Assembly (NCBI GenBank): GCA_014378345.1
Contig: JACMNW010000357.1
Location: 1-13,615, forward strand
Length of the DNA stretch: 13,615 nt
Origin: Pseudorhodobacter sp.
GTDB lineage: Bacteria; Pseudomonadota; Alphaproteobacteria; Rhodobacterales; Rhodobacteraceae
Reading direction: 5' to 3'
The translations under genes and the position numbers were made by a program. The notes below the pieces were generated by a model. It saw only the letters and a program-made list of their open reading frames with translations. It was not told the DNA's origin and made no database searches. Positions 1 through 7,733 of the stretch are shown here, in pieces (within the stretch, counting starts at the first letter, position 1; each line of letters starts with the position of its first letter).

Positions 1-1167
1 AACATGCAATGGGGTTATGCCGGGTTGTTTTCCACGGGCATCATGGGGTCTGTGGCGCTTGGCGGCTTGGCGGTGGTGCTGATGTCATCCAAACCCGTGC
101 CGGAAGGCTGGGCTGCGGGCGGGCCATCCTTGCTGTTCAGCTTGGCCATTGGGGCCGCAACGATTGCGCTGGCGGCGGTGGTTTATGGCAAAATGGCCAA
201 GGGTACGGCGCGCAATCTGACTGTCGCTGCGGTTCTTTTGATTGGGTTCATTGTCTTTCGGATGATTTTCGACACGGCGTCGGTGGCTGTGGAAGCGTTT
301 AATCCGGCAACGGCGGGTAATCTGGGCGGACTGGGCCTGCCGTCACTGTGGGCATGGCCCGTGGGTGGATTGCTTGCGGCAGCGGCGGCTTGGGCGATTG
401 GTAAGACGGCGCTTGGTCTGCGCTCAGACTATCTGGCCATCGCGACGCTGGGGATTGCCGAGATCGTTCTGGCTGTGATGAAAAATGAAGATTGGCTGGC
501 GCGCGGGGTGAAAAACGTGATCAGCCTGCCCCGGCCCTGGCCGGTAGATTACGAAGTAAACCTGCAAAAAGACGCTGGTTTTTTAAGCTTTGTGCAAAGC
601 TGGGGTCTTGATCCGGTTGGCACGTCGACCATTCTTGTGAAGCTTGAATATATGATGATGTTTGGTGCAGTCCTGTTGTTTGTGGTCTGGCTGTCAGAGC
701 GCGCACTGAATTCGCCTTGGGGCCGGATGATGCGGGCCATTCGCGATAACGAGGTTGCGGCATCGGCGATGGGCAAGGATGTCACCCGCCGGCACTTGCA
801 GATTTTTATCATCGGGTCGGCGGTGGTTGGGATTGCCGGGGCGATGCTGACCTCGATGGAGGGGCAGTTGACGCCGGGGGCCTATACACCGTTGCGGTTT
901 ACTTTTCTGGTTTGGGTGATGGTGATTGTTGGCGGGTCTGGCAATAACTGGGGTTCGGTGTTGGGCGGGTTATTGATCGGCTGGTTGTGGCTGATCGTAG
1001 AAAACGCCGGGCCTACATTTATGTCTGTGTTTACAACGGGAATGGAGCCGGGACCGCTGCGCACACATTTGGTTGAAAGTGCACCGCATTTGCGTCTGCT
1101 GACGTTGGGGGTGATCTTGCTGTTGGTCCTGCGGTTCAGCCCAAGAGGATTAATTCCCGAAAAGTAA
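1..1167 (+). CDS. livM: Branched-chain amino-acid ABC transporter permease, LivM type (5' partial)
   Basis: Inner-membrane permease subunit of a high-affinity branched-chain amino-acid (or related) ABC importer; partners would be LivH, the ATPases LivG/LivF and a periplasmic binding protein. The frame is open from base 1 and enters at the QWGYAGLF segment, which in LivM lies inside an early membrane helix, so the true start is upstream and the first ATG (4) is internal. Visible family marks in the 388 remaining codons: the RSDYLAIATLGIAEIV segment (about residue 140), the cytoplasmic loop RAIRDNEVAASAMG (about 244-257) that contacts the ATPase, the GGSGNNWGSVLGG segment (about 310) and the terminal RGLIPEK. 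Several long hydrophobic stretches are present. It ends with TAA and is followed at once by a hairpin terminator, so it is probably the last gene of its operon. Family assignment is firm; substrate is not readable. Confidence 0.93.
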   Translation, partial: NMQWGYAGLFSTGIMGSVALGGLAVVLMSSKPVPEGWAAGGPSLLFSLAIGAATIALAAVVYGKMAKGTARNLTVAAVLLIGFIVFRMIFDTASVAVEAFNPATAGNLGGLGLPSLWAWPVGGLLAAAAAWAIGKTALGLRSDYLAIATLGIAEIVLAVMKNEDWLARGVKNVISLPRPWPVDYEVNLQKDAGFLSFVQSWGLDPVGTSTILVKLEYMMMFGAVLLFVVWLSERALNSPWGRMMRAIRDNEVAASAMGKDVTRRHLQIFIIGSAVVGIAGAMLTSMEGQLTPGAYTPLRFTFLVWVMVIVGGSGNNWGSVLGGLLIGWLWLIVENAGPTFMSVFTTGMEPGPLRTHLVESAPHLRLLTLGVILLLVLRFSPRGLIPEK

Positions 1168-1169
1168 AT

Positions 1170-1207
1170 TGGGGCCGGGTACGACACTATTCGGACCCAT
1201 TTTTTTT
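1170..1207 (+). terminator. Rho-independent terminator after livM
   Basis: An eight-position stem (1170-1177 with 1192-1199, seven pairs and one G-A mismatch at 1174/1195) with a 14-base loop is followed directly by eight T (1200-1207). It begins three bases after the livM stop codon. The T-tract touches the proposed -35 element of the next gene, so this would insulate the fusion gene from liv read-through. Confidence 0.65.
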
Positions 1208-1234
1208 GTAACGCTTGGGACGAAACTCTTTAAA
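1206..1234 (+). promoter_or_regulatory. Putative sigma70-type promoter of the fusion gene
   Basis: TTGTAA (1206-1211), a 17-base spacer and TTTAAA (1229-1234) give an acceptable but imperfect -35/-10 pair between the livM terminator and the fusion gene. A start near 1241 would leave a leader of about 45 bases that contains the palindrome at 1253-1264. The region is AT-rich, so chance matches are likely. Confidence 0.35.
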
Positions 1235-1252
1235 ACGGTTCCTTTTTTTTAA

Positions 1253-1264
1253 TTTTGCGCAAAA
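1253..1264. promoter_or_regulatory. Perfect 12-bp palindrome, possible operator
   Basis: TTTTGCGCAAAA is a perfect palindrome 22 bases before the ATG of the fusion gene. Its position just downstream of the proposed promoter would suit repressor binding. Ten of its bases (TTGCGCAAAA) recur at 9759-9768 in the leader of the YqaA-like gene. No regulator is encoded in the window, so the role is inferred. Confidence 0.3.
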
Positions 1265-1286
1265 CATATCATAGTCGAGAAATTTC

Positions 1287-3923
1287 ATGCCTGAAGCGAA
1301 TGAATTTTGGCAACTGACAGTTGGCAAGGCGTCAGATCTGGCACTTGTTGATCCCGTCCTGGGGCCAATAAGTTATGCCAAGCTTACAGCGGAATGTGCC
1401 GCAGCAGCCTTGCTACTTGAGCGCCATGCAAAAAGACTGGGCGTTGACCGCTTACTAATTGGGCTTGAGATTTGCGCTCGCAGCCCAGTGATCGCAGTCT
1501 ATCTGGCTGCTCTTTCTGCCGGGCATGTTGTCATGGTGGCCGCGCCCGACACTTTCGCGATTGGCAATCAGCTGTGTGAAATTTATGCGCCAAACTTAGT
1601 GATCAAAATGTCGGGAGATACCTGCAGCTTTACCAAGTTGACCGACAAACCGGCCGATCTGCATGCGGAGCTTCGGCTTTTACTATCCACATCGGGAACA
1701 ACGGGTGACCCGAAGTTGGTTCGGCTGTCGGCAGAAAACCTGCAAAGCAATGCTGCAGCGATTGCCGAATATCTGGGCCTGCACACTGACGACAGGGCGG
1801 TAACGACGCTGCCGCTTCATTACATTTTTGGCCTTTCGGTTCTGCATGCGCATTTGCAAGCCGGTGCAAGCATCGTTTTAACCGATCTTTCGGTGGTAGA
1901 CGCCGAATTCGCGCCCCTTTTTGCTGCGTCGCATGGCACAAATATATCTGTAGTGCCGCACCAGATTGATCTGCTGTTGGCGCAGGGCTTTCGGCCAGAC
2001 AGTTTGCCGGGCTTGCGACATATCGCACAGGCCGGCGGAAAACTGGCACCTGTTAAAGTGCGCGAAATGGCTGGACTCGGGCGAAAGGGAAACTGGTCGT
2101 TTTTTGTGATGTACGGCCAAACCGAAGCCTCACCCCGCATGGCGTATTTGCCGCCAAACGTGGCAGAGGCGCATTCCGACAGTGTCGGAAAACCTATACC
2201 CGGAGGCCGTTTTGTCATTCGGGATGAAGACGGACAACTGATCACCCGTAATCAGATACATGGCGATCTGATCTATTTTGGCCCGAACGTGATGATGGGC
2301 TATGCGCGATCTCGTGGTGATCTGGCGCATCCGCGCGATACCTTCGAGTTGGCAACAGGCGATGTGGCCGAATTTACACCTGACGGGATGATCAAAATCG
2401 TCGGTCGCAAGGCGCGGTTTGTAAAGCTGTTTGGCTTGCGCATCAGTCTTGACCAAGTGGAAACACTGCTGCGCGGTGCGGGAATAGAAAGCTATGCTGT
2501 GGCGGTGGATGATCAGTTGGTGATGATGCTGCCTGATATGCAGGCGCAAGACGCGGCCCGCGGTCTGGTTGCGACTGCGTATGACTTGCCAAAAACTGCC
2601 GTGAAAACTGTATTTTTGAAGACTGTGCCCGTCTTGCAAAGCGGCAAGCCAGATATGAAATCTCTGTCTGCATTGGCCAAAGACGCTGTGCAAACACAAG
2701 TTTCGACCATAGGTCAGACCGAAACCCTGCGCCGGGTGATGGCAGATGCCACGCGTCGCAGCAGCGTGCCGCTGGATGAAAGCTACACCAGTTTAGGGGG
2801 CGATTCACTTGGGTATCTGCAAGTGCAGATCTTTTTGGAAGGCCATCTGGGCAGACCGCTGCCCGGCTGGGAAAATATGACCCTGCGCCAGTTGCAGGCC
2901 CTGACGCCTGCCAAAGACAACACCGCCGCGTTTTGGTCATACCTCGATATGGATGTGGCGCTCCGGGTAATCTCCATCATTCTGATAATCCTTGTTCATT
3001 TGGGCAGGTTGCCAGTTGGTGGTGGCACTTGGGTGCTGCTGTTGCTGATGGGCTATTCCTTCGCCAGATTTCAACGGTCAAGGCTGATTGAAAAACAGTT
3101 TCGCGATGTGCTGGTGCGTATGCTGCACCCGATCTTGCTATTATACGCCATGCTTTTAATGGCTTATCAGTTGGTAGAAGGCGACGTTTCACCGCTGTAT
3201 CTGGTACTGTTAGGGAATTCGGTTCCAGCCGGTCAGGGAGGTGTCTTGACGGTTTATTGGTTTGTTTCGCTTTACGCGCAGGTCGTGGCCGTCTTGGTGG
3301 GGCTGTTTTGTATTACGCCGTTCAGACAGTGGCAGATGCGAAATCCGTGGCTGTCTACCAGCTTTGCCTTCGCTGTTTCCACCTGTATCGCCGTAGCGGC
3401 GCTTTGGCTGCTGCCCGATCCGTACCCTACAGACAAATATCCCGGCATTTTAGGAAATCCCGTGGCTGTGCGCAGCTTGGAGGTGTGTCTGCCAATTGCC
3501 ATCCTCGGGATGATGATCCAATCCGCCCGCGATGCCCGTCAACGCCTGGTGACAATGATCTGCCTGATCATAACCTGCGTTATTTTCCCGGAAACTTTTA
3601 TCAGCCAGCCGTTCATTTTGGCAACTGGGGGAATACTGTTGATTTATGTAAGGGCGGTACCAGTGCCTACAACTTTGGTGCGAATGGTATCCGTTATGGC
3701 TGCAAGTACGTTGTTCGTTTTTCTACTACATAACATTGTCGTGTATCTGGTTCGCACTGCAACCCCGATACAAGCCCTGATTGGGCTGCCGGCGTCGATC
3801 GTGCTTGTTGTGCCTGCGTCATTTATTCTGGGGCACTTTGCCAAGCAGCTGTTTGATGCAGGTGACCGTGCGGTATCGTCTTGGTGGCATTCAAGGCGCA
3901 GGAACAACGCCACGACCACCTGA
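1287..3923 (+). CDS. Acyl-activating domain / carrier domain / acyltransferase-3-like membrane fusion protein
   Basis: Three modules in 878 residues. (1) About 1-460: AMP-forming ligase with phosphate loop LLLSTSGTTGDPK (131-143), LPLHYIFGL (175-183), YGQTEASP (276-283), TGD with ribose-binding D359, GRKARFVKLFG (373-383) and the C-terminal catalytic-type lysine K454 in SGKPD. (2) About 475-540: acyl-carrier/PCP domain with LGGDSL, phosphopantetheine serine S507. (3) About 550-860: roughly ten hydrophobic segments with acyltransferase-3 marks, namely H571 in the first helix (RVISIILIILVH), YWF near 657 and H815 near the last helix (FLLHN). The A4 region resembles acyl-CoA synthetases (PLHxxFG) and lacks the FDxS aspartate typical of amino-acid-activating NRPS domains, so a non-amino carboxylic acid is more likely. 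There is no condensation or thioesterase domain. A 4'-phosphopantetheinyl transferase must act from elsewhere. Start: ATG 1287 with a weak GAGA upstream. It appears monocistronic. Domain calls are firm; substrate and acceptor are unknown. Confidence 0.88.
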   Translation: MPEANEFWQLTVGKASDLALVDPVLGPISYAKLTAECAAAALLLERHAKRLGVDRLLIGLEICARSPVIAVYLAALSAGHVVMVAAPDTFAIGNQLCEIYAPNLVIKMSGDTCSFTKLTDKPADLHAELRLLLSTSGTTGDPKLVRLSAENLQSNAAAIAEYLGLHTDDRAVTTLPLHYIFGLSVLHAHLQAGASIVLTDLSVVDAEFAPLFAASHGTNISVVPHQIDLLLAQGFRPDSLPGLRHIAQAGGKLAPVKVREMAGLGRKGNWSFFVMYGQTEASPRMAYLPPNVAEAHSDSVGKPIPGGRFVIRDEDGQLITRNQIHGDLIYFGPNVMMGYARSRGDLAHPRDTFELATGDVAEFTPDGMIKIVGRKARFVKLFGLRISLDQVETLLRGAGIESYAVAVDDQLVMMLPDMQAQDAARGLVATAYDLPKTAVKTVFLKTVPVLQSGKPDMKSLSALAKDAVQTQVSTIGQTETLRRVMADATRRSSVPLDESYTSLGGDSLGYLQVQIFLEGHLGRPLPGWENMTLRQLQALTPAKDNTAAFWSYLDMDVALRVISIILIILVHLGRLPVGGGTWVLLLLMGYSFARFQRSRLIEKQFRDVLVRMLHPILLLYAMLLMAYQLVEGDVSPLYLVLLGNSVPAGQGGVLTVYWFVSLYAQVVAVLVGLFCITPFRQWQMRNPWLSTSFAFAVSTCIAVAALWLLPDPYPTDKYPGILGNPVAVRSLEVCLPIAILGMMIQSARDARQRLVTMICLIITCVIFPETFISQPFILATGGILLIYVRAVPVPTTLVRMVSVMAASTLFVFLLHNIVVYLVRTATPIQALIGLPASIVLVVPASFILGHFAKQLFDAGDRAVSSWWHSRRRNNATTT

Positions 3924-3941
3924 CAATCAACAGCTTTTTTT

Positions 3942-3958
3942 GCGACATATTTTGTCGC
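3942..3958. promoter_or_regulatory. Inverted repeat upstream of the dehydrogenase gene, possible operator
   Basis: GCGACA (3942-3947), five bases TATTT, TGTCGC (3953-3958): a perfect 6-bp inverted repeat about 70 bases before the dehydrogenase ATG and 18 bases after the fusion-gene stop. The T-run (3935-3941) lies on its 5' side, so it is not a plus-strand intrinsic terminator. Symmetry and place suit an operator for a dimeric regulator, but no promoter boxes are convincing here. Confidence 0.35.
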
Positions 3959-4028
3959 GCACAAGCATGCCTGACGATCCGTCTGCCAGCAAATTGGGCC
4001 AAAATCGCTTGCGGGAGCTTTGCTTACA

Positions 4029-6449
4029 ATGAAAACACACACACGCGCACTGGTCATCGGCGGCGGCGTTGTAGGCGCTTCGGTCTTGTATCACCTGACC
4101 AAACTTGGCTGGTCTGATGTCATGCTGGTGGAACGGTCAGAACTGACGTCAGGGTCGACCTGGCATGCAGCGGGCGGGTTCCATACGCTGAACGGTGATA
4201 CCAATATGGCCGCATTGCAAGGCTATACCATTCGGCTTTATAAAGAGCTGGAGGCGTTGACGGGCCTGTCATGTGGGCTGCATCACGTCGGCGGCATTAC
4301 GCTGGCCGACAACGTGGAACGGTTTGACATGCTAAAGGCGGAACGCGCCAAGCACCGCTATATGGGGCTTGATACCGCCATCCTGACACCCGCCGAAGTT
4401 GAAACGATGACCGACGGCATGGTCAATATGACGGGCATTCTGGGCGCTTTGTACGACCCCCTTGATGGGCATCTGGACCCTTACGGCACCACACATGCAT
4501 ATGCAAAGGCCGCGAAAATGGGCGGGGCGGAGATTGTGCTACACAACCGTGTACTGGAAACCAATCCGCGCGCCGATGGGTCTTGGGAAGTTATTACTGA
4601 AAAAGGCACCATTATTGCCGAGCATGTGGTGAACGCGGGTGGGCTTTGGGCGCGCGAAGTGGGCGCGATGGCGGGGGTTTATCTGCCGCTGCTGCCGATG
4701 GCGCATCAATATCTTGTGACGGATGATATCCCCGAAATCGTGGCCCGTGGCGGCCGCGAATTCCCGCATGTGATGGATCCGGGGGGCGAGTCTTACCTGC
4801 GGCAGGAAGGCCGGGGTTTCTGCATTGGGTTTTACGAAAAGCCCTGCGAAGCATGGTCGATTGACGGAACACCCTGGGGTTTCGGACAAGAGCTGATGGG
4901 CGAGGCGTATGATAAAATTGCTGATTCTGTAGAGTTTGCTTACAAGCGGTTTCCGGCGCTGGAACGGGCGGGTATCAAGCGGGTGATCCACGGGCCTTTC
5001 ACATTCTCGCCCGATGGCAACCCGTTGGTGGGGCCGGTGCCGGGATTGCGAAACTATTGGTCTGCTTGTGCGGTGATGGCTGGATTTAGCCAAGGTGGCG
5101 GCATGGGCCTTAGTTTGGCGCAATGGATGATCCACGGCGAGGTGGAACGCGATCCGCGCGGGTTTGATGTGTCCCGCTTTGGGAACTGGACCACGCCCGG
5201 CTATACCGTACCGAAGGTGATAGAAAATTATCAAACCCGGTTTTCCGTGGCCTATCCGAATGAGGAAAAGCCAGCGGCAAGGCCGTTCCGCACCACGCCG
5301 ATGTATGATCTGAACATCGAGATGCGCGCCGTTTGGGGCCAGCAATATGGGCTGGAAGTGCCCAACTATTTCGCCCTGCCCGGCGAGCCATTGTTTGAAA
5401 CACCCACATTTAAGCGGTCCAACGCGTGGGACGCAACGCGCGAAGAAGTGATGGCTGTACGGAATGGTGTTGGCATCAATGAGGTGCAGAATTTCGGCAA
5501 ATACCGGGTAACCGGGGTCGGTGCGCGGGCCTGGCTGGACCGGATTATGGCGGGGCTGATCCCGAAACCGGGGCGGCTTTCGTTGACGCCGATGCTGGCG
5601 CATTCTGGGAAGATTATTGGTGATTTCACAGTGTCCTGCCTAAGCGAGACTGAATTTCAACTGACCGCCAGCTACGGTGCGCAAGGCTGGCATGGGCGCT
5701 GGTTTGAACAGAATATGGCTGCGGATGTGCGGGTTGAAAACATATCGGACGCGCGATCCGGCTTTCAGATTGCCGGGCCAAAAGCGCGGGAATTGCTGGG
5801 CCGGGTGACGCGGTCCGATGTTTCGGCTGAGGCTTTCAAATTTATGGACGTAAAGCGCATGACGGTGGGCATGGCAAACTGCATCGTGCAGCGTGTCAGC
5901 TACACCGCCGATTTGGGGTATGAGATTTACTGTGATCAAATGTCAGTCCGGCATTTGTGGACAACGCTTTCTGAGGCAGGCCGTGATCTTGGTCTGCGCC
6001 CATTTGGGATGCGGGCAATGATGAGCCTGCGGTTGGACAAATGGTTTGGGTCTTGGGGCCGCGAATTCAGCCCCGATTATACCCCGTGCGAAACGGGCTT
6101 AGACCGCTTCATCCGCTGGAACAAAGATGCCGATTGGATTGGCAAAGCGCCCGCCATGGCGGAAAAAGCGGCGGGGCCCGCGCGCAAGTTGGTGTCATTT
6201 GTGGTGCAGGCAACCGACGCCGATGTTGTGGCTTGGGAGCCGATCTGGCTGGAAGGTGCAGTCGTTGGGTTTTGCACCAGCGGTGGGTATTCACATTTCG
6301 CTGGGCTTTCTGTCGCGCAGGGATTCTTGCCAGCGGATAAAGTGCGCGACGGGTTGGCAGTAGACATTGAAATTCTGGGGGAACGGCGGGCCGCTAAGGT
6401 GCATCTGACGCCGCTGTTCGACGCTGACGGTAGCCGCATGCGGGGTTAG
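4029..6449 (+). CDS. FAD-dependent oxidoreductase with GcvT domain (dimethylglycine/sarcosine dehydrogenase family)
   Basis: Oxidative demethylation of an N-methyl amine such as dimethylglycine or sarcosine, with the one-carbon unit passed to tetrahydrofolate by the aminomethyltransferase-like half. Of 806 residues: dinucleotide-binding GGGVVG (11-16), E35 at the end of strand 2, the SGSTWHAAG segment (41-49) whose H46 corresponds to the histidine that carries covalent FAD in mitochondrial dimethylglycine dehydrogenase, and HGPFTFSPDGNPLVGP (321-336) closing the oxidase domain. A linker domain follows (about 370-425), then a GcvT fold (about 428-700) and the GcvT C-terminal barrel (about 718-800). 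Length is usual for the family. Start: ATG 4029 has GGGAG (4013-4017) 11 bases upstream; the in-frame TTG at 4020 is only two bases from it. A 44-base gap to the next gene suggests an operon. Dimethylglycine, sarcosine and related substrates cannot be separated by sequence inspection. Confidence 0.9.
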   Translation: MKTHTRALVIGGGVVGASVLYHLTKLGWSDVMLVERSELTSGSTWHAAGGFHTLNGDTNMAALQGYTIRLYKELEALTGLSCGLHHVGGITLADNVERFDMLKAERAKHRYMGLDTAILTPAEVETMTDGMVNMTGILGALYDPLDGHLDPYGTTHAYAKAAKMGGAEIVLHNRVLETNPRADGSWEVITEKGTIIAEHVVNAGGLWAREVGAMAGVYLPLLPMAHQYLVTDDIPEIVARGGREFPHVMDPGGESYLRQEGRGFCIGFYEKPCEAWSIDGTPWGFGQELMGEAYDKIADSVEFAYKRFPALERAGIKRVIHGPFTFSPDGNPLVGPVPGLRNYWSACAVMAGFSQGGGMGLSLAQWMIHGEVERDPRGFDVSRFGNWTTPGYTVPKVIENYQTRFSVAYPNEEKPAARPFRTTPMYDLNIEMRAVWGQQYGLEVPNYFALPGEPLFETPTFKRSNAWDATREEVMAVRNGVGINEVQNFGKYRVTGVGARAWLDRIMAGLIPKPGRLSLTPMLAHSGKIIGDFTVSCLSETEFQLTASYGAQGWHGRWFEQNMAADVRVENISDARSGFQIAGPKARELLGRVTRSDVSAEAFKFMDVKRMTVGMANCIVQRVSYTADLGYEIYCDQMSVRHLWTTLSEAGRDLGLRPFGMRAMMSLRLDKWFGSWGREFSPDYTPCETGLDRFIRWNKDADWIGKAPAMAEKAAGPARKLVSFVVQATDADVVAWEPIWLEGAVVGFCTSGGYSHFAGLSVAQGFLPADKVRDGLAVDIEILGERRAAKVHLTPLFDADGSRMRG

Positions 6450-6454
6450 GGCAG

Positions 6455-6481
6455 CGGGTTGACGCATACCCGTGGCCGGGT
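6455..6481 (+). other. Two mutually exclusive hairpins between dehydrogenase and nucleotidyltransferase genes
   Basis: The 5-base segment ACCCG (6468-6472) can pair with CGGGT upstream (6455-6459, loop 8) or with CGGGT downstream (6477-6481, loop 4). This sits in the 44-base gap before the nucleotidyltransferase ATG and covers its likely ribosome-binding zone. Stems are short and GC-rich and no T-run follows, so it is not a standard terminator. A switch role is only a possibility. Confidence 0.25.
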
Positions 6482-6493
6482 CAGTGTTTGGCG

Positions 6494-7108
6494 ATGAAAA
6501 ACCCGTCATCTGATGCTGCAATTCTGATATTGGCTGCCGGGCGGTCCAGCCGTATGCGCGGCGTCGATAAACTGCTGGAACGCGTTGACGGGCAAATGTT
6601 GATCCGCCGTCAAGTCCAGGTGGCGCTGGCAACTGGTTTGCCGGTTTGGGTTACCCTACCGCCAGATCAACCGTTGCGCGCAGATGCCTTGCATGATTTA
6701 AATTGCATGCATGTTGAAGTTTCAGATGCAGGCCACGGGATTTCACACTCAATAAGGGCGGGAAATGCCGCCGTGCACCCGTCTTGCTGGCTGATACTTC
6801 TGTTGGCCGACCTGCCAGAGATCACCACCACTGATTTGGAAATGTTGATAACGGCTGCGCAGGAAGCGCCAAACGCCATTGTGCGGGCAACCTCAGATGC
6901 GGGAAAGCCCGGCCATCCGATACTTTTCCCCCCCCATTTGCGGGGCGAACTGACCGCGCTTTGCGGTGACGAAGGCGCGCGGGACATGCTAAAGCTGCAT
7001 GCAGATGAAACAATTTTTGTGCCATTGCAGGGCAACCGGGCACTGACCGATTTGGATACGCCCGAAGATTGGGCCCGGTGGCGCCTTCAGCACATACCGA
7101 AATGCTGA
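6494..7108 (+). CDS. MobA/MocA-like nucleotidyltransferase
   Basis: NTP-transferase family (MobA-like, resembling molybdenum-cofactor cytidylyl/guanylyltransferases), expected to join a nucleotide to a phosphorylated cofactor or sugar in the cytoplasm. In 204 residues: the nucleotide-binding signature LAAGRSSRM (13-21) with K26 in DKLL, the metal-binding-type LADLP (D106), GKPGHPILFP (138-147) and GDEGARDML (158-166), a tail pattern seen in MocA-type enzymes. Start: ATG 6494; an in-frame TTG two codons upstream (6488) is less likely. The Shine-Dalgarno is weak. It follows the dehydrogenase by 44 bases on the same strand and ends one base before the stop codon of the convergent Hint gene. No molybdoenzyme gene is in the window, so the MocA role is not supported by context; another nucleotide transfer is possible. 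Confidence 0.8.
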   Translation: MKNPSSDAAILILAAGRSSRMRGVDKLLERVDGQMLIRRQVQVALATGLPVWVTLPPDQPLRADALHDLNCMHVEVSDAGHGISHSIRAGNAAVHPSCWLILLLADLPEITTTDLEMLITAAQEAPNAIVRATSDAGKPGHPILFPPHLRGELTALCGDEGARDMLKLHADETIFVPLQGNRALTDLDTPEDWARWRLQHIPKC

Positions 7109-7732
7109 CTATTCTACCAGTTGCGACGCCTGTTCTTTGGTTAATGTTGTGCGGGCCGGCCGAAATGCAGCACGACCTTCCACTGTTTGCAAATCTGGGA
7201 AAATTTCGAAAATCTCGGCGCGTTGGGAATTTCCAAACCCTTTCAGAGAGGTATCCGTTGGTTGAAAGCTTTCGGTCCAGATACCGTCTGACAGTACAAC
7301 TTCATGCCGATCAAACATGAAATGGATGTAAGTGGTCCCTATGCTATCAATGGACCGCACCGACACGCCCCCAACCAGATGCTTGGCCGAAACCAAAACC
7401 TCAGCCTCGTCAAACTGCAGAGCCGTGCGTTGATTGGCAACAAGAACACGGTGATTTGGGCTGATCATCACATCACGTTCGGGTAAATCGTTGCCAAGGC
7501 TGCCTTGACGCACAAGGATTGGTTTCAGATGCGGATGGGCGGTCATGCTACGCCAATCGATTTTCTTTTTACCAATCCACCGAATATCCTGAACCCCATT
7601 GTCCCGGGTTACGACCTTGTCACCCGCTACAAGGTTTTCAACATAGGTTTCCCCCCTGAGGGTTGCGATTTTCGCGCCGGGCGTAAAGCACGCAATGACC
7701 GGTTTCTCGGCACCAGTTGTTTGAGTGTTCAT
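7109..7732 (-). CDS. Stand-alone Hint-domain protein
   Basis: Hint (Hedgehog/intein) fold protein of the kind common in Rhodobacterales, 207 residues. Visible: the opening ACFTPGAKIATLRGE with C15 at the position of the intein/Hedgehog nucleophile, VENLVAGDKVVTRDNG (31-46), the B-block-like SPNHRVLV (91-98) with H94, and YIHFMFDRHEVVLSDG (135-150) with H137 and H143, then TESFQP. There is no N-terminal extein and no C-terminal HN-Cys/Ser/Thr splice junction, so it is not a functional intein. No signal peptide is apparent. Start: ATG 7732 with a GGGG-type Shine-Dalgarno, one base after the TGA of an upstream small ORF; an in-frame ATG at 7783 would add 17 residues and overlap that ORF. The stop directly abuts the convergent nucleotidyltransferase gene. 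Biological role is unknown; autoprocessing of the N-terminal cysteine is untested. Confidence 0.82.
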   Translation of the reverse strand: MNTQTTGAEKPVIACFTPGAKIATLRGETYVENLVAGDKVVTRDNGVQDIRWIGKKKIDWRSMTAHPHLKPILVRQGSLGNDLPERDVMISPNHRVLVANQRTALQFDEAEVLVSAKHLVGGVSVRSIDSIGTTYIHFMFDRHEVVLSDGIWTESFQPTDTSLKGFGNSQRAEIFEIFPDLQTVEGRAAFRPARTTLTKEQASQLVE

Positions 7733-7733
7733 A

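Noticed and set aside
3935..3958. Hairpin with a T-run as terminator of the fusion gene
   Set aside because: The T-run lies 5' of the hairpin on the plus strand, so it would not act as an intrinsic terminator for that gene.
4539..5603. 354-codon open frame on the minus strand opposite the dehydrogenase
   Set aside because: Rich in R, H and P with no family motif; the plus strand carries a full-length enzyme with all signature residues, so this is a shadow frame.
7109..7732. Intein interrupting a host protein
   Set aside because: There is no extein sequence on either side and no C-terminal HN plus Cys/Ser/Thr junction; it is a stand-alone Hint protein.
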